Source: Cepaea nemoralis (taxonomy: Eukaryota > Mollusca > Gastropoda > Stylommatophora > Helicidae). From it: 64,000 bases of DNA. Of the stretch, positions 34,622-46,379 are shown piece by piece. The DNA lies in contig JACEFZ010001410.1 of assembly GCA_014155875.1 (NCBI GenBank), positions 124,001 to 188,000 on the forward strand, read 5' to 3'. The notes beneath the pieces were generated by a model. That model had not been told where the DNA came from. It did not search any database and was given only the letters and a program-made list of their open reading frames with translations. A program made the position numbers and the translations under genes. Numbering within the stretch: the stretch's first letter is position 1; each line of letters starts with the position of its first letter.

Positions 34622-37600
34622 TGTTATATTATGTTGCACTGCTTTGTCAAGCCTGTGGCTCAGTACATCCGATTTCGACAAGCATTTTTCAGGGTGCTTT
34701 CCCTAGCCTTTGACTGTCCCCAGTCTACCTACAAGGCAGCAGGTTTGTGTGTCTCTTCGTCTCGTTCCTCTCCCTTGACCAGTCCAACATGGGTGACCCT
34801 ACCAGTAGCTCTGCTACCGTCGGCATAGCTCTAGGGGTCATTGGAACGTTAATCAATTCATGATGCCACAGATGAAAATTAATCGTTATGGTGCTAATCC
34901 CGTGAAGTCCCATCAGGCGGTGATAGTGCCGGGCCCCCTGCCTCGAGGGGTCCGCCCATGACTACTGGTGGTAACCTTCCCCTGTGCTGTGGAGTCAAGG
35001 CACAGAGGAGTAGGTTAAGAGCTACTGACCAAAAACCTCTGACACTCAACATACTACAGTGGAATGCCGAAGGAGTTTATAACAAGGAAGTCTCCCTAAC
35101 ACAGCGTCTTCATAAAGATAGAATAGATGTGGCATGCATTCTTACATTTTTTTGGACGTGATTGCGTTGTGCCTGTTTACAGCAGAGCTGCGTTCTTGCG
35201 CCGTTAGGCAGACACATCCGACTTCTGTGGGCATTTGTTGACCGGGTTAACCTTCCCGGGTGGCATGCATTCAAGAGACACACCTCAACGCCAATCGCAA
35301 ATTCTCAGTCAGAGGATACCAGGTCACACGTTTCAACCGCGAAGAACACAAAGGAGGAGTTCTAATACTTACACAAAATACAATACCTTGCAGCAAGTAT
35401 CTGTGATCTCTGACAACCAGACAGAAATTATAGGTGTTGATATAATGATAAAGGATGTGAAAATAAGAATTTGCAATCTGTATAGCCCTGTAGATACGGA
35501 CCTTACACTCTCAAACATGAAAATAACTGACACAAATTGCATTATTGTCGAAGACTTTAATAGCCGTTCAGAAAGATGGGGATACCCAGATACTGACAAA
35601 AGAGGAGATGAAGTGGAGGACTGGGAAATAGACTCAAATCTCCATCTACTTACAAAGCAGATGAAACACCGAGCTTCTACTCCAGAAGATGGTTTACCAC
35701 TTCTACTCCAGACTTAGCTTTCTGCACAGGAGACATTATCCACAAAATCGATCGCCATGTGCTTGACCAATTAGCAGGTAGTGACCACAGACCAATCAAG
35801 CTTGTAATGAATATGGAGTATGTTCCACAGGAGCAAAAGCCTTTGCCCCGCTGGAATTACAAACGAGCAGATTGGGACAGATTTGCCATACTAACAGACA
35901 AATATTGTGAAAACATAAATACACGATATGGCAACATGAAGCAAATGGTTGAAAGTCTAAACAGAGCAATAATACAGGCAGCCTCTGAGTCTATTCCATG
36001 AGGAGCGAGGAAAAATTACAAAACCATACTGGACAGAAGAACTACAAATTTTAGGAGGACAAAGTTGAAGATGTCAGGAAGACAGCAGAGAGAGAACAAA
36101 CAACTGAAGTGAACATCTCTCTCAAAGCCATTTCAGCAAAATATAAAAGAACAGTAAATCAAACAACAAGAGATTGTTTGAGGGGAAAAAACAGAAAACC
36201 TGATCTTTGACAGGGATGGAAACAAACTATGGAAACTAGTGAAAGTCATGAACAGTGAAGGACTAGAAACAAACAAATAACAATTAAACAAGGAAATGCC
36301 TTGCTTACAGGAAAAAAAGGCTGTAAATGCACTAATGGAACACTATGCCAGTGTAAACCACATTGATATTACAATCGAACAGAAGAAAGCAATCAAAGAT
36401 AAACAGATACATCATAGTAATACGGAGACAGTATCAGAATATATGATGGCAAATCTAACAATGGAAGAAATGGAACAGGCAATGAATACTATGAAAAAGA
36501 AGAAATCACCAGGAAAGGATGGAATCACAAATGAAATGCTTATAATAGGACTAGGCACTAAGGCAAAAAAGAAACTGCTAGCAGTCCTAAATTACAGCTG
36601 GAAGAGAGGAATAGTCCCACAGGCATGGAAGTAAGCTATACTAATACCAGTCCCAAAGAAAGGAAAAGACCTGGAAGAACCAAATGGCTATCGAACTATC
36701 AGTCTACTTAGCTGTGTAGGAAAATTAATGGAACGCATTATCAATGGCAGGCTAACAGGGCATCTGGAAGAAAACCAACTCTTAACACCACACCAAGCAG
36801 GATTCAGAAAGTGCAGATCCACTGACGATCATATAACCTATATAGCTCAGGAAATAGAGGATGCCTTCCAAGAGAAAAAGCACACATTAGCGGTCTGGAT
36901 AGATTTAGAAAAAGCATTTGATAAAGTATGGAAGGATGGACTGAAAGTAAAACTGCAAAAAATGAATGTTTGTGGGAAATGGATCAGCCACTACCTTGAG
37001 AACAGAACTTCCAGGACAAAAGCACAAGAACAAACCAGCAAAATGATGCTGTTGGAGCAAGGTGTCCCCCAAGGAGGGGTTCTTTCACCAACATTATTCC
37101 TAGCATATATAAATGACATCACGGAAAATTTTCCAGCCAGAGTACACATCGAACAAGAGCAAGGCACAGAATGGCAGTCTCATTTATAACCAATGCAGGA
37201 TAGAAGAGATAGCAGAACCCAGCAACAAGCAGAAAAATTTAAAAGATTGACAGACCACCCTATGTATAACAGGTTTAATGGTTTTGGAAAGGGAAGACTG
37301 AAGCATAGCAACTTTGTAGAAACTGCAAAATGAAAGATTAGGGCAGATCCTATACTTAACATATCAACAGCCAAACCCATTTACAATGTACACAAGTTCC
37401 CAGCTTGGAGACAGCAGCAATTGCCCGAGAAAAAGAACACTCAGAATGAAACCGAAAGAAGAAAAATAACCCTAAAATACATAAAAGAACATAACCCAAG
37501 CAGCAATTGGACCCATGCATATACAGATGGATCAGCCATAAATTCACTAGAGAATGGAGGAGGAGGAGTTCTCCTAAATTTAAAAAATGGAGTGAAAAAA

Positions 37601-38924
37601 ACACATTCAGTGGCAAATGGACAATTTTCAAGTAACTTCAAAGCGGAGGTAGAGGCTTTGAAAACAGCAGCAGAAATGCTCTTGATGGAGGAAAATAATG
37701 AGAAGCAAATAGCCATCTTCACAGATACAAAGTCAGCTGTCACAATACTGAAGAGCAAAAACAGCACAGAACTAACTGATCTAAGAGCAGCACTCCATGG
37801 TCTATGCCAGAAATCCAAAAAAGTTGTAATACAGTGGATCCCATCACATTGCAGTATACCTGGAAATGAAGAGGCTGACAGACTAGCAAAAAAGGGTAGA
37901 CGACTACCACAGCCTGACATAGACTTAATCTATAATGAGGCAAAGAGGTTTATAAAAAGCACTTATAGAACCAAATGGGAATCAGAGCATCCAGGCCACC
38001 AGAAGGATGATGCATATTACAAACTCGACCGAAGAGAACAAGTAGCAATCTTCAGACTCCGCACAGGACATAACAGGCTGAAATACCACTTGTTGAATAA
38101 ACTAAAGATAGGAGATACCGATGAATGTAATTGTGGAACTGGTAAAATGAACGCTAAACACTTGCTGCAGGAGTGCCCAATATATGCAGAACAGAGAAAG
38201 ACATTTTGGCCCACACCTGCGTCATTTGATGACAAGCTCTATGGAGATATCAACAAGCTCAAGTTGACTGCAGCTTACTTTAACTACACTCAGGTTGGCA
38301 TCTAAAGGTGCATGAAGAAGTATTTAGGCTGCCACTCTTCATACCACAGGTATGTCAGTTACAAAAGCGTCCCAGAGGCATGAAATGGAATATTGCTTCG
38401 ATGGCAAATCCATTACGTGGAAAGTCTGAATTGAAAGCTCACTGTGTGGATGTCATCTGCAGACTGCATTCTTCTGGTTTCCGGAGGAACAGCCTATGAT
38501 GAACGAAGGGCCTAATATATGGTGAACGAAGAGCCCAATATACGGAAGTGAGGCTAAGCAGCCATGTGCAGGATGTAACGATTCCTTGGGTGAGCCCAGT
38601 ACCAGAGCGCTGTGTGTCGGCTCTGCAAGTATGGAAGCCTCCTTGAATGGCAGGGAATGCCCATAGTCTGTCCCTGTCTTCCCTTGAGGGCTGACCAGGA
38701 TGTCTTTGGCTGTTCTATATGGGCCAGCTGGGATGGGGGATAACATCACAACAGTGAGAGTCAAACGTCCCAATAAACCCCCGGGTAGGTTAACCCGGTC
38801 AACAAATGCCCGCAGAAGTCGGATGTGTCGGCCTAACGGCGCAAGAACGCAGCTCAGCTGTAAACAGGCATAACGCAATCACAGTCTGGAAAAAAACCAC
38901 TCTGGATGAACGCAGAAGAAGAAG
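34622..38924 (+). mobile_element. LINE with endonuclease, RT and RNase H (I-like), inserted in the hAT
   Basis: Flanked by 10-bp duplications ATATCCCAGT (34612-34621, 38925-38934). Endonuclease: LTLNILQWNAEGVYN, then (across the nested insert) DVACI/QETHLN and RGYQVTRFN, with GSDHRPI at 35780. RT: KKKKSPGKDGITNEML, LIPVPKKGKD, GYRTISLLSCVGKLMERI, HQAGFRKCRSTDDHI, WIDLEKAFDKVWKDGL, GVPQGGVLSPTLFLAYINDI. After NDITENFPARVH the YADD catalytic block is missing (deletion). RNase H follows as a clean 294-codon frame (37421-38305): HAYTDGSAINS, FKAEVEALKTA, FTDTKSAVTIL, IQWIPSHCSIPGNEEADRLA, with a C-terminal CNCGTG...H...C zinc knuckle-like motif. The 3' UTR ends in GAAGAAG. Frameshifts and the nested retroposon make it inactive. 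Confidence 0.93.
35142..35259 (-). mobile_element. Short retroposon (family G) nested in the LINE endonuclease
   Basis: Flanked by 13-bp duplications GTGGCATGCATTC (35129-35141, 35260-35272). Minus-strand start CCGGGAAGGTTAACCCGG as in the copy at 19246, but it stops at ACGTCCAAAAAAATGTAA without the GAA tail. Removing it restores the endonuclease motif IQETHLN. Confidence 0.88.
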
Positions 38925-39893
38925 ATATCCCAGTCTATTGCAAACTGTTTATATAACTCGGCAACACTGTCAGAATAATGGCGGTCAACAACATTCACAC
39001 ATTCAAGAACAATATTTTTAAATTTCCAGTAATCGGCAATCCAATGGCCAGTAATTCCACAATAGCTTTCGTTACCTAGAGATGTCCAAAAATCAGATAT
39101 TAACGCAATTCCCTTTGCGTTTTTCACAGATTCTTTAACATTTTGAATCTTGCTGTTATACTTAGCAGTCAACAGTTTGTCAATAGTGCGGCGGGAAGGT
39201 AGCTTATATTCAGCTTTTTGCAATGCTGTGCGTAATACTTGTTGAAGGGCGATGTCATCTACTATTGATATTGGTCTGCCACTGCTAGCAATCCAGTTTG
39301 CAAGTGATACTTGAATATCATGTTGTATTGCAGCACTCACTGGATGATCAGACGAATGACAAAAGTGACTCAAAGTAGCCTGCTTTGAAGTAGGTGATGA
39401 TGCTGCAATAGACCGTCTCAGCTGAAGTTTCTGATGCTGTAGTGGATGTTTGTTTTGAAGGTGGTAAGTAAGCGAGGTGTTAGAACCATGGTAGGCAAAC
39501 GATTTATCACAATGAACGCAATAAACCTTTTCAGCATTTTCAATATTTCCATCAGTCAATACTTTAAAACCAAAATGTTCATGCAATCATCCGGACATTT
39601 GTTTATATTTCTCCACTGCCATGTTGTTACTTTTAGACTTCCGGTTCATTTGTATAAGTGATGGGAGAAAAGTTTTCGATTAATCGTTAATAAACATTAA
39701 TGATTAATTAATCGTTAACTTCTGCAGCCCTAAATATAAACCATTAAAAATAGTGTGCATGCATCTGTTTATAATTCTTTACAACGCTTATGCATAAACT
39801 GTTTACGATATAGCCTAAATAAATAATTATTATTAGAAACATATGGTAACAACTAACATGAATACAATATACCTATATCAACATTAGGCATAC

Positions 39894-40163
39894 CTTCTAA
39901 CAGCACCTGGAATTCACAAACTGCGATCTGATGCCAAATATCTTCAGCCTCAGAAACAACTATCTGCTGTCCTTTATTGCCATTGGCAACCCAAGGAATA
40001 AGAATCTTGTTATCAGTCTTATTGAAATTAGACCTGACTGGAAGTTTATTGCCATAAGCATCCCGAGCTGTCCAGTTGATGGGAAGCCAGATTTTGCTGC
40101 TTGTCTCAGGTAGTTTCATGACCATGGTCTCACCATGTGGACAGTTTTCAAAATATGGTGGAC
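39894..40163 (-). CDS. Exon 11: HYR domain 1
   Basis: Residues 569-658. Opens GPPYFENCPHGE and contains LPINWTARDAYGNKLPVRSN and AVCEFQVLLE, the HYR (hyalin repeat, Ig-like fold) pattern with its Cys pair. Phase 1 at both ends. The donor GTATGC at 39892-39893 is preferred because the junction then reads CEFQVLLEDFVPPKF, as expected between adjacent HYR domains. A second in-phase donor (GTATAT, 39871-39872) would add seven residues. A complete hAT element lies just downstream in the intron. Confidence 0.83.
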
Positions 40164-40774
40164 CTAAAGCAAAATGTACAAATCAATGACAAGCTCAAGA
40201 CATAAGTATATGTTTTCTCGCAGAAAAGTATGTGTGTGGCAATAAATATTTCAATTATTATATAAATTACTGATGACATATCAACAACTTGTAAGCATCT
40301 CAGTATTTATCAACTCTAACATTTTCTTGATCAACTAATACAGCCTCTTCCATCATCTTTTAGTGGCTTGTCATATGCAAAGCATTTCCCCCCATAAGCC
40401 TGTTCAAATTTCTCTGTTGCTGTCATGTGTAAATTACATATATCATCTTGAATCTTGTCTTCACTTCCTTGGTACATTTCTCTCTACGTCAGATATTCAT
40501 GTCTTTTACATTCCCAACGTATTTCATTTTCTTCAAATTTGTTGGGTTTAATCAGAAATCTTCTTCCATATCTCTTTGTCGTCCAATGAAGTTTTAATAC
40601 TCTTCTGTAAAACCTATATTAAAAAATGTGCATTTAAACTGATTTGCTAAAGTCCAAGCTTCATACCTGTACAATGCCACATGATGTATGCATGCTCATG
40701 GTCCTTTTGTTACTCGATCTGCAACAGTCTACAAAGGTTTTAATGGCTTTAGTTTTTGCAGGGAAGGAATGGCA

Positions 40775-40985
40775 AATGGCCGGTCTCCCTGGCGAAGGGT
40801 TAACGACTTTCTCCGTAATCCTGTATATCCACATGAGGAACACAGTTGCATGAGATTCGGCAGCGGATCGCGGCACGTAGGTTATTTACAGGGTATGTGA
40901 GCCGGTCTCTCAGAAAGCAGTGGCAAACTACTGAGCATAATCTTGCCAAGAACATCAACAGCAGCTGAAAAATGCTGGTGTTGAC
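40775..40985 (+). mobile_element. SINE (family Q), copy 1
   Basis: GGTCTCCCTGGCGAAGGGTT (A-box-like TGGCGAAGGG), then GGGTATGTGAGCCGGTCTCT, CAGAAAGCAGTGGCAAACTA, CTGAGCATAATCTTGCCAAG. The second copy is at 63788-64000. The GGCAAAC...CTTGCCAAGAA block resembles central domains conserved among ancient SINE superfamilies. Confidence 0.7.
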
Positions 40986-41220
40986 TGCAACGTCCTGTAA
41001 GAAAATGCAACTTTGAAAAAAATGGGAAAATACTTTCTTTTCAGTTGCCTAGAAAACCATAGCCTCTTAAATGTGGTAAGCAAAATAACACATCCAGAGA
41101 ATGAAATTCAATAACTACAAAATAAAATATACCGACCAGTATGATAAATTACATTTAGAGCTTGATTTTTAAGGTGTCTACTTGAAACCGTCTTTCTTCA
41201 CTATTCTAAAGTACACAAAC

Positions 41221-41376
41221 CAATTGTTCCACTTGATGCATCATCAACAGTAGGGAAATCTGTTGTGTCCTCAATGACTAATGGCAAAGTTAACTTTCTG
41301 GCTGTTGTAATCTCTGTTTCAGCTTCCTGCAGCTCTGTTTCTGAAGTTAAAATTACCTCTGTGGTAATGGCTGCAT
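41221..41376 (-). CDS. Exon 10: Thr/Glu-rich extracellular linker
   Basis: Residues 516-568. No cysteine except at the junctions. Rich in Thr, Glu and Ser (ETELQEAETEITTARKL, IEDTTDFPTVDDASSG), so probably an extended, possibly O-glycosylated spacer between the Cys modules and the HYR domains. Phase 1 at both ends; acceptor TTTCAG before ATGCAGC, donor GTTTGT. The donor is non-ideal and is the weakest border in this part. Confidence 0.72.
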
Positions 41377-41782
41377 CTGAAACAAACAACAATTAGAGAT
41401 AAGTGAACTCAATAATTTAACTCTCAACTAACTGAAACATAGAACAGGCACTTATGTTCTTTTTTTTCCCCATCAAATGTATTTATCATTCAGTTTGTAA
41501 GTCGAAATATTATTTTTTCTTTGAAATTCAACACTTTAAAATGAATCAGATAATGCAGCCAGATGAAGGAAGATGACTATTTTGTAAAAACAAAACAAGC
41601 ACACCAATATAGGTCACATTTTCTCCAGATGGAAAAATGTACAAACTGTGTCAGGTGATGCTAGAAATTTACTAATTGTATCAAATGATGCTAGAAATGG
41701 GCACACTGTGCTGGATGATACTTGAAATATACAGAAATGCCAGTAAATATTAGAAATATACACATGAGCCAGATAATGCTAG

Positions 41783-41786
<4 letters not shown>

Positions 41787-41817
<31 letters not shown>

Positions 41818-43140
41818 TAGGAACCGACATCACAGCATTCGGGGCATTCCCATAAGTGCTCCATCCCCATCCTCAGAAGCCAGCGAAGAGTTCCAACACC
41901 AATAGTACCAGTAGCAATCTGATTATATGTCCGTCTCGCCTTTCCTCTAAGCGTCGAGCATTGACCAGATCCCCTCATCACTCCACGCTGTCGCATTCTT
42001 GCCAGACCATGGTGATCCATTTGCTCCTCCGAGGTGTACACGTGCTCCCACAAGGCCGCAACCACGTCTGCCTTATCATGCATCAATACTCCACCAAGTT
42101 TTGCAGAGCCAACCAATCTGCCCGCCTGTTCATTCCCCAGCACACCAGCATGCCCGGAGAAAATATCCAGATGATGCTTGCCACCCGTGACTTCCGAAGC
42201 AAAACAAGCCACTCGGCACGAAGCTTGCCTGTCCTCACCCTACTCAGCATGCTTTTTGAGTCAGTTACAATCATGATGTATATGTGTATCGTATTCCATC
42301 CAGCGGAAAGCTGCACTGACTGCCTCCACCTCCATTCTTAAGTTAGATGTTGTGGTATCATATGCCAGGCTCTCCTGCACCAAACGTCGACCATTAGCCT
42401 TTGCCAAGAAACCCCAGGCACTTCTACTACCTCTCAACACCGAACCATCTGTGTAGATAATCACATCAACTCAGGCGAGCATTATCCTGAATTAGTTGCT
42501 GGATTTCCACTTCCGTGGCCCCTGCTGGTCACTCCCTGCACTCCTGGCACAAGTCTGACTGCTCCGCTGGCACTCTGACCCACTCCTCTCCTCGCCTAAT
42601 GTTCTCCAAGGGGCACATCTGTCTGATCGTATCCTCCGTCTGAGCCATCCATGATGTCCCTCTTATCAGTCGCTGGCCCTTAACTGCGTCCAGCACCTCA
42701 TGCAACGGGTGATCTGTGTCAGCAACTACTCTGAGGTATGCCTTCACCTGCATCACCTTGAGCCTACTAACAACTGTCGGCAAACCAAGGATGTACCGCA
42801 AACACACCACTGGGGTGTCTCTGGTGCATCCCAGAATGACCCGCATAGCCTCGTTCTGTATGCGCTCCAATCTCACCAGCTGACTTTTTGAGACAGTAAG
42901 CAGTCCTAGTCCATAATCAATTGCTGAAAGGATCAAGTGCCTGTATAGTCTGAAAAGCATTCTCTGCTCTATGTCCATTGCAGCCATAGTTTTAGGTGCG
43001 TTGAGTCCCTTTTGCGATCTTGTCACAACCGTCTCCACATGGCCCTTGAAGGACAGGCTCCTGTTAAATGTGATTCCCAGATACTTCAGTTTGTTCTCTC
43101 TGTTGACGCTTCCATCATCTATCGGGAGGCTTGGAATATC
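41787..43140 (-). mobile_element. RNase H-type LINE, 5'-truncated, (AATC)n tail
   Basis: Minus strand: RSQKGLNAPKTMAAMDIEQR, LLTVSKSQLVRLERIQNEAM, RVILGCTRDTPVVCLRY (post-RT region), then RNase H in two frames: MIIYTDGSVLRGSRSAWGFL, RMEVEAVSAAFRWMEYD and GHAGVLGNEQAGRLVGSAK, and the C-terminal RRTYNQIATGTIG, ECPECC. It ends with (AATC)n, seen as GATTGATT on plus at 41787-41818. Frameshifts at the RNase H domain. RT itself is absent. Confidence 0.9.
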
Positions 43141-43295
43141 AGCTAAAAATTACACATTGTGCCAGAGAACGCTAGAAATGTCAGATAATGCTCTGTTATT
43201 AAAAAACATTTTAACTTGTAAACTTACACACTTTTTAAGTTGCAACAGCAAAATTACTGTTATCAGTGAGATATGATTTGAGAAGTGCTACTCAC

Positions 43296-43442
43296 CAGTA
43301 CATATGCCATTGATCAGCCTGTGCTGTGGGTTTGTACAAATGCACTGAGTTGATGTGGTGGCACCATGAGTACTGGACATTAAAGGACAAGGATAGCAAG
43401 TGTCATTGTCCAAAAGGGGTTTGTAGAAATCTTCACCACATT
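43296..43442 (-). CDS. Exon 9: GCC2/ephrin-receptor-like Cys module
   Basis: Residues 467-516. Begins ECGEDFYKPLLDNDTCYPCP and ends CICTNPQHRLINGIC. The CxxC-rich 'CPxGxY...C.xCP' layout resembles GCC2/GCC3 (ephrin-receptor-like) modules more than EGF. Phase 1 at both ends; acceptor TTTCAG, donor GTGAGT. Confidence 0.8.
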
Positions 43443-43599
43443 CTGAAACAAAGTATTTATGTTGAGAAAGTACTGCTTGATGTTGACAGAATCACAATTT
43501 TGGAGGCACACTGCCTGTGTCTGCAGGTGTCTGCAAGTGTCAGCTGGTGGTCCCACTAAGAGTCCCTTGTAAACTACATTATAGCATTACCATTATTCA

Positions 43600-43975
43600 T
43601 AACACATGTGTGGGTGTGCACGTGTGAATGTATATGTGCGATTATATGTATGCATATGAGTCTGTTTGTATGTTTCTGTTTATGATGGGAGGCCATATAC
43701 AAGCATAGGAATTCAAATAAAAACACAAATTATGATTGAGAAGCTTGACAGATGGAAAACACAGGCACAGATACAGGCACATATTTTGACAAGTCTTTAT
43801 CAGGGTATGTGTATATGTATGTGGGTGTGTGTACTCACAATCAATTACACACACACACTCACTTAAACACACACACACACAGATACAGGCAAGAATTTTG
43901 ATCAACGTCTTTATCAGTGTTCGTGTATATGTATGTGGGTGGGTACACACTTACACACACACTCGCACACATAAA
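43600..43975. repeat. CA/TG-rich low-complexity region
   Basis: Mixed TGTGTG, CACACACA and TATGTATGTG stretches; two diverged ~115-bp copies (AGATACAGGCA...TTTATCAG around 43770 and 43881). Confidence 0.75.
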
Positions 43976-43985
43976 TATACGTTTG

Positions 43986-43988
<3 letters not shown>

Positions 43989-44054
<66 letters not shown>
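43989..44054. repeat. (TA)n microsatellite
   Basis: TA dinucleotides followed by (TG)n and T-rich sequence. Confidence 0.96.
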
Positions 44055-44057
<3 letters not shown>

Positions 44058-44526
44058 TGTGTGTGTGTGTGTGTTTTTTTTGTTTTGTTTTTTTTTCTCA
44101 CTCAGTGTATGTTTCAGTTTTGCAGGTTCATCTGCTTCCTCATTAAATGGTATACTATGTTGCGGTGGTAGGGCATCCATTGTAATTAAATGATACCACA
44201 ACATAATAATCTTCAATTGTACCAAGTACTTTTGACTTCAAGTCCTTGACTTGGGGACGTAAATTACAAGTACCTCAGAAGTCCTTGTGGGTTTATCTGA
44301 TAGCGAGGGGCATTGGTAATATGGAAAGCTAATCCACACCCAAGAATTAGCCCAGTGCACTGTGACTCCCCAGTAGGAGAAACTACTACTACTACCTACT
44401 AGAAGTACTAGTACTAGTAGCACATGTATGAATTATTATGCTTGAGTTCAAAGCGAGGAACAGAAAAACGTACACTTTGTGATTATCTTGGTAGTTACAA
44501 TAAATGTGCTGCAAGCACTCACTCAC

Positions 44527-44673
44527 CAGAACAAATAGTAATTCCATCACCTTCATAACCAGCTTTACAGACACATTGGTACTTCAATAGTGGAACTAGC
44601 TGACCGCAGTAGGCGTCTGCGTGACACAGATTATGGCATCTTGATTCATCAGTTACCTCCCATGGGCTTGCCA
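44527..44673 (-). CDS. Exon 8: EGF-like module
   Basis: Residues 418-467. Cysteine pattern RCHNLC, AYC, YQCVC, ITIC with the hallmark KAGYEGDG near the end, as in EGF domains. Phase 1 at both ends; acceptor CGCACAG before TGGCAAG, donor GTGAGT. No complete calcium-binding consensus is visible at its start. Confidence 0.85.
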
Positions 44674-44985
44674 CTGTGCGAGGAATTGAAAATAAATTGC
44701 ATGTTAATTTTTTATAATAATTTTTCTAAACTGTCATTTAAAGTTTTAAAAGTCTGAAAACAATTTTTATTTATAGATTTTGAATTAAAATAATGACATT
44801 CCTTTGTTCTTCACATTCATTTTAACTTCAGAAATGAATGTTTAAGTCAAATTCCTTATGTCTCACCATCGAATACATTAAGCTTTCTCATAATGTGAGA
44901 TATTAGATAACACTAATTCAGGAGGAAAATGTTACTTCACAGAAGACAAAAAATAAAAGAAAAAAGGTGCCTTGAGCACACCTAC

Positions 44986-45111
44986 ATTTAATGCAGCCCT
45001 GCTTGTCAGGTGCGAGTTTGGATCCAATGGAGCAGGAACAGTGGTAAGATCTTGGTACGGGAACACAAGTTTCTGCACATTTGTGAGGAGTTTTCATACA
45101 CTGGTTATTAG
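44986..45111 (-). CDS. Exon 7: EGF-like module
   Basis: Residues 377-418. Six cysteines: NNQCMKTPHKCAETC, YHCSC, QGC. The start TNNQC is typical of the EGF that caps a YWTD propeller. Phase 1 at both ends. The donor was chosen as GTAGGT at 44984-44985 because it keeps the phase; an alternative GTGTGC six bases downstream would break it. Confidence 0.82.
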
Positions 45112-45296
45112 CTGCGGAATGAACAATGGATGTTTATGAGTTTATGTTAGTCACATTGCTCATTTCTGTTCTTGCATTAATGAAAGTATTAAAAGATACA
45201 GAACTGTGTAAAGATATCTCTGGCTCTAACTTCTAGAGGGTTGAGAACATATTTGTCCATTCAAAATGCCAATGTTCTATAAATAATCTGTCCAAT

Positions 45297-45795
45297 GTGT
45301 TATTGGGTGCAAATGATCGAAGCCTTGCTTATAATGAGCACACAGATCAGATGATAACAAAGTCCAAGCGGGGTTTGGCTGCGATGCAGGTGATGGCGGC
45401 AGCAAACTGTGAGCAGCGCCATCTATGTCTTCTGTACGAGGGGCTGGTCATGTCTGTTTTTGAGTATGCAATGGCAATCCTGACTCTCAGCCGTAAGCAG
45501 ATAATAAGGATGGAAAGGATACAGAATGAAGCTATGCTCATTATTCTTGGATGTACAAGAGATACAGCATGCAAGGTGATGCGCTATCTTCTTGATTTTC
45601 CAACCATTGAAGACAGAATACAAATTTGCAGAGCACGTGCCTACCTCAGAGTTAACGCAAACACACAACATCCACTGCATAGTGAAATTAGAAAGGTGAA
45701 GGGCAGCAGGTTAAAAAGAGGAAGGTCGTGGATGGCTACCAAAGTTAGGGAGCAGTTAAAGATGGATAAGATTATGAGATTGAAGAACAACAACA
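45297..45795 (+). pseudogene. RNase H-type LINE, post-RT fragment
   Basis: TKSKRGLAAMQVMAAANCEQ, LYEGLVMSVFEYAMAILTLS, RKQIIRMERIQNEAMLIILG, CTRDTACKVMRYLLDFPTIE, YLRVNANTQHPLHSEIRKV. It aligns with the start of the minus-strand copy at 42529-43038, though diverged in sequence. It lies in the intron upstream of exon 7. Confidence 0.85.
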
Positions 45796-46278
45796 ACGTA
45801 TTTCTTCTTTATTTGTCTGTTGACGTGAGCGCATTATAACTAGTTGTGCGCCTATGGTCTGTTCTTTGCAATGTCAAACTGCCGTGAGGTTTTTATTATG
45901 CAAAATGTGCGCGTGGGGACTAGTGTTTTTGCAGTTACCATAGAAGGCCTAATCTCCCCATTCAAGAGATCAGGAGGACATGTATTATTATTAGACATCT
46001 ATGGTTCTTGTAATAACTTTTTAAAGATAAGATTTTTTTAACCTATTCTGGAATTCAAACCCATTACTTCTGAGCTTGAGGTGGACCCCATAAACTTTCA
46101 ACAACACTGCCCCTATTTACAATTACTGAGTGCAGCTGACAAAGTATTCGTAGACATAATAAAACTCCGACTGAAACTTGCTTTCATGAAAACCAAATTC
46201 CAAATTCTATACTTAGTTCATCAAAGTACTCCAGACAAGTCCATACGTGTTTGTTTGGACCCCCCGCCCCCTCCTCCT

Positions 46279-46281
<3 letters not shown>

Positions 46282-46322
<41 letters not shown>

Positions 46323-46338
46323 GCACGCACGCACACAC
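46282..46338. repeat. (CA)n microsatellite
   Basis: CACACA with CGCA variants after a short C-rich run. Confidence 0.95.
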
Positions 46339-46379
46339 ATATGCATCAGCTTCTGGTGGCTACTAGTGCCATATTGTAT

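Larger units (their letters stand above)
32981..39732 (-). mobile_element. Complete hAT transposon (BED/ZBED-type), with nested insertions
   Basis: Terminal repeats TAGGGCTGCA with AACGATTAAT nearby at left and the inverted form ending TGCAGCCCTA at right; 8-bp target duplications AATATAAA on both sides (32973-32980, 39733-39740). The minus-strand transposase starts with a BED zinc finger (KVYCVHCDKSFAYHG, LTYHLQNKHP; about 39430-39530), then ALISDFWTSLGNESYCGITG and, in the left part, LCKLQQDVPTRWNS and the C-terminal dimerisation block SIPAISVSCERLFSSAGYIV (33497-33877). Removing the LINE at 34622-38924 restores a continuous reading frame across the site. Several stops remain, so it is a pseudogene. 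It also carries a hammerhead inverted repeat (33070-33380) near one end. Confidence 0.94.

Noticed and set aside
33497..39586. BED zinc finger and dimerisation frames considered as a domesticated host gene
   Set aside because: They lie within terminal repeats and 8-bp target duplications of one hAT element, with internal stops and nested insertions.
43829..44225. Frames with repeated IY on both strands (also at 11455-11787)
   Set aside because: Translation of (TA)n microsatellites.
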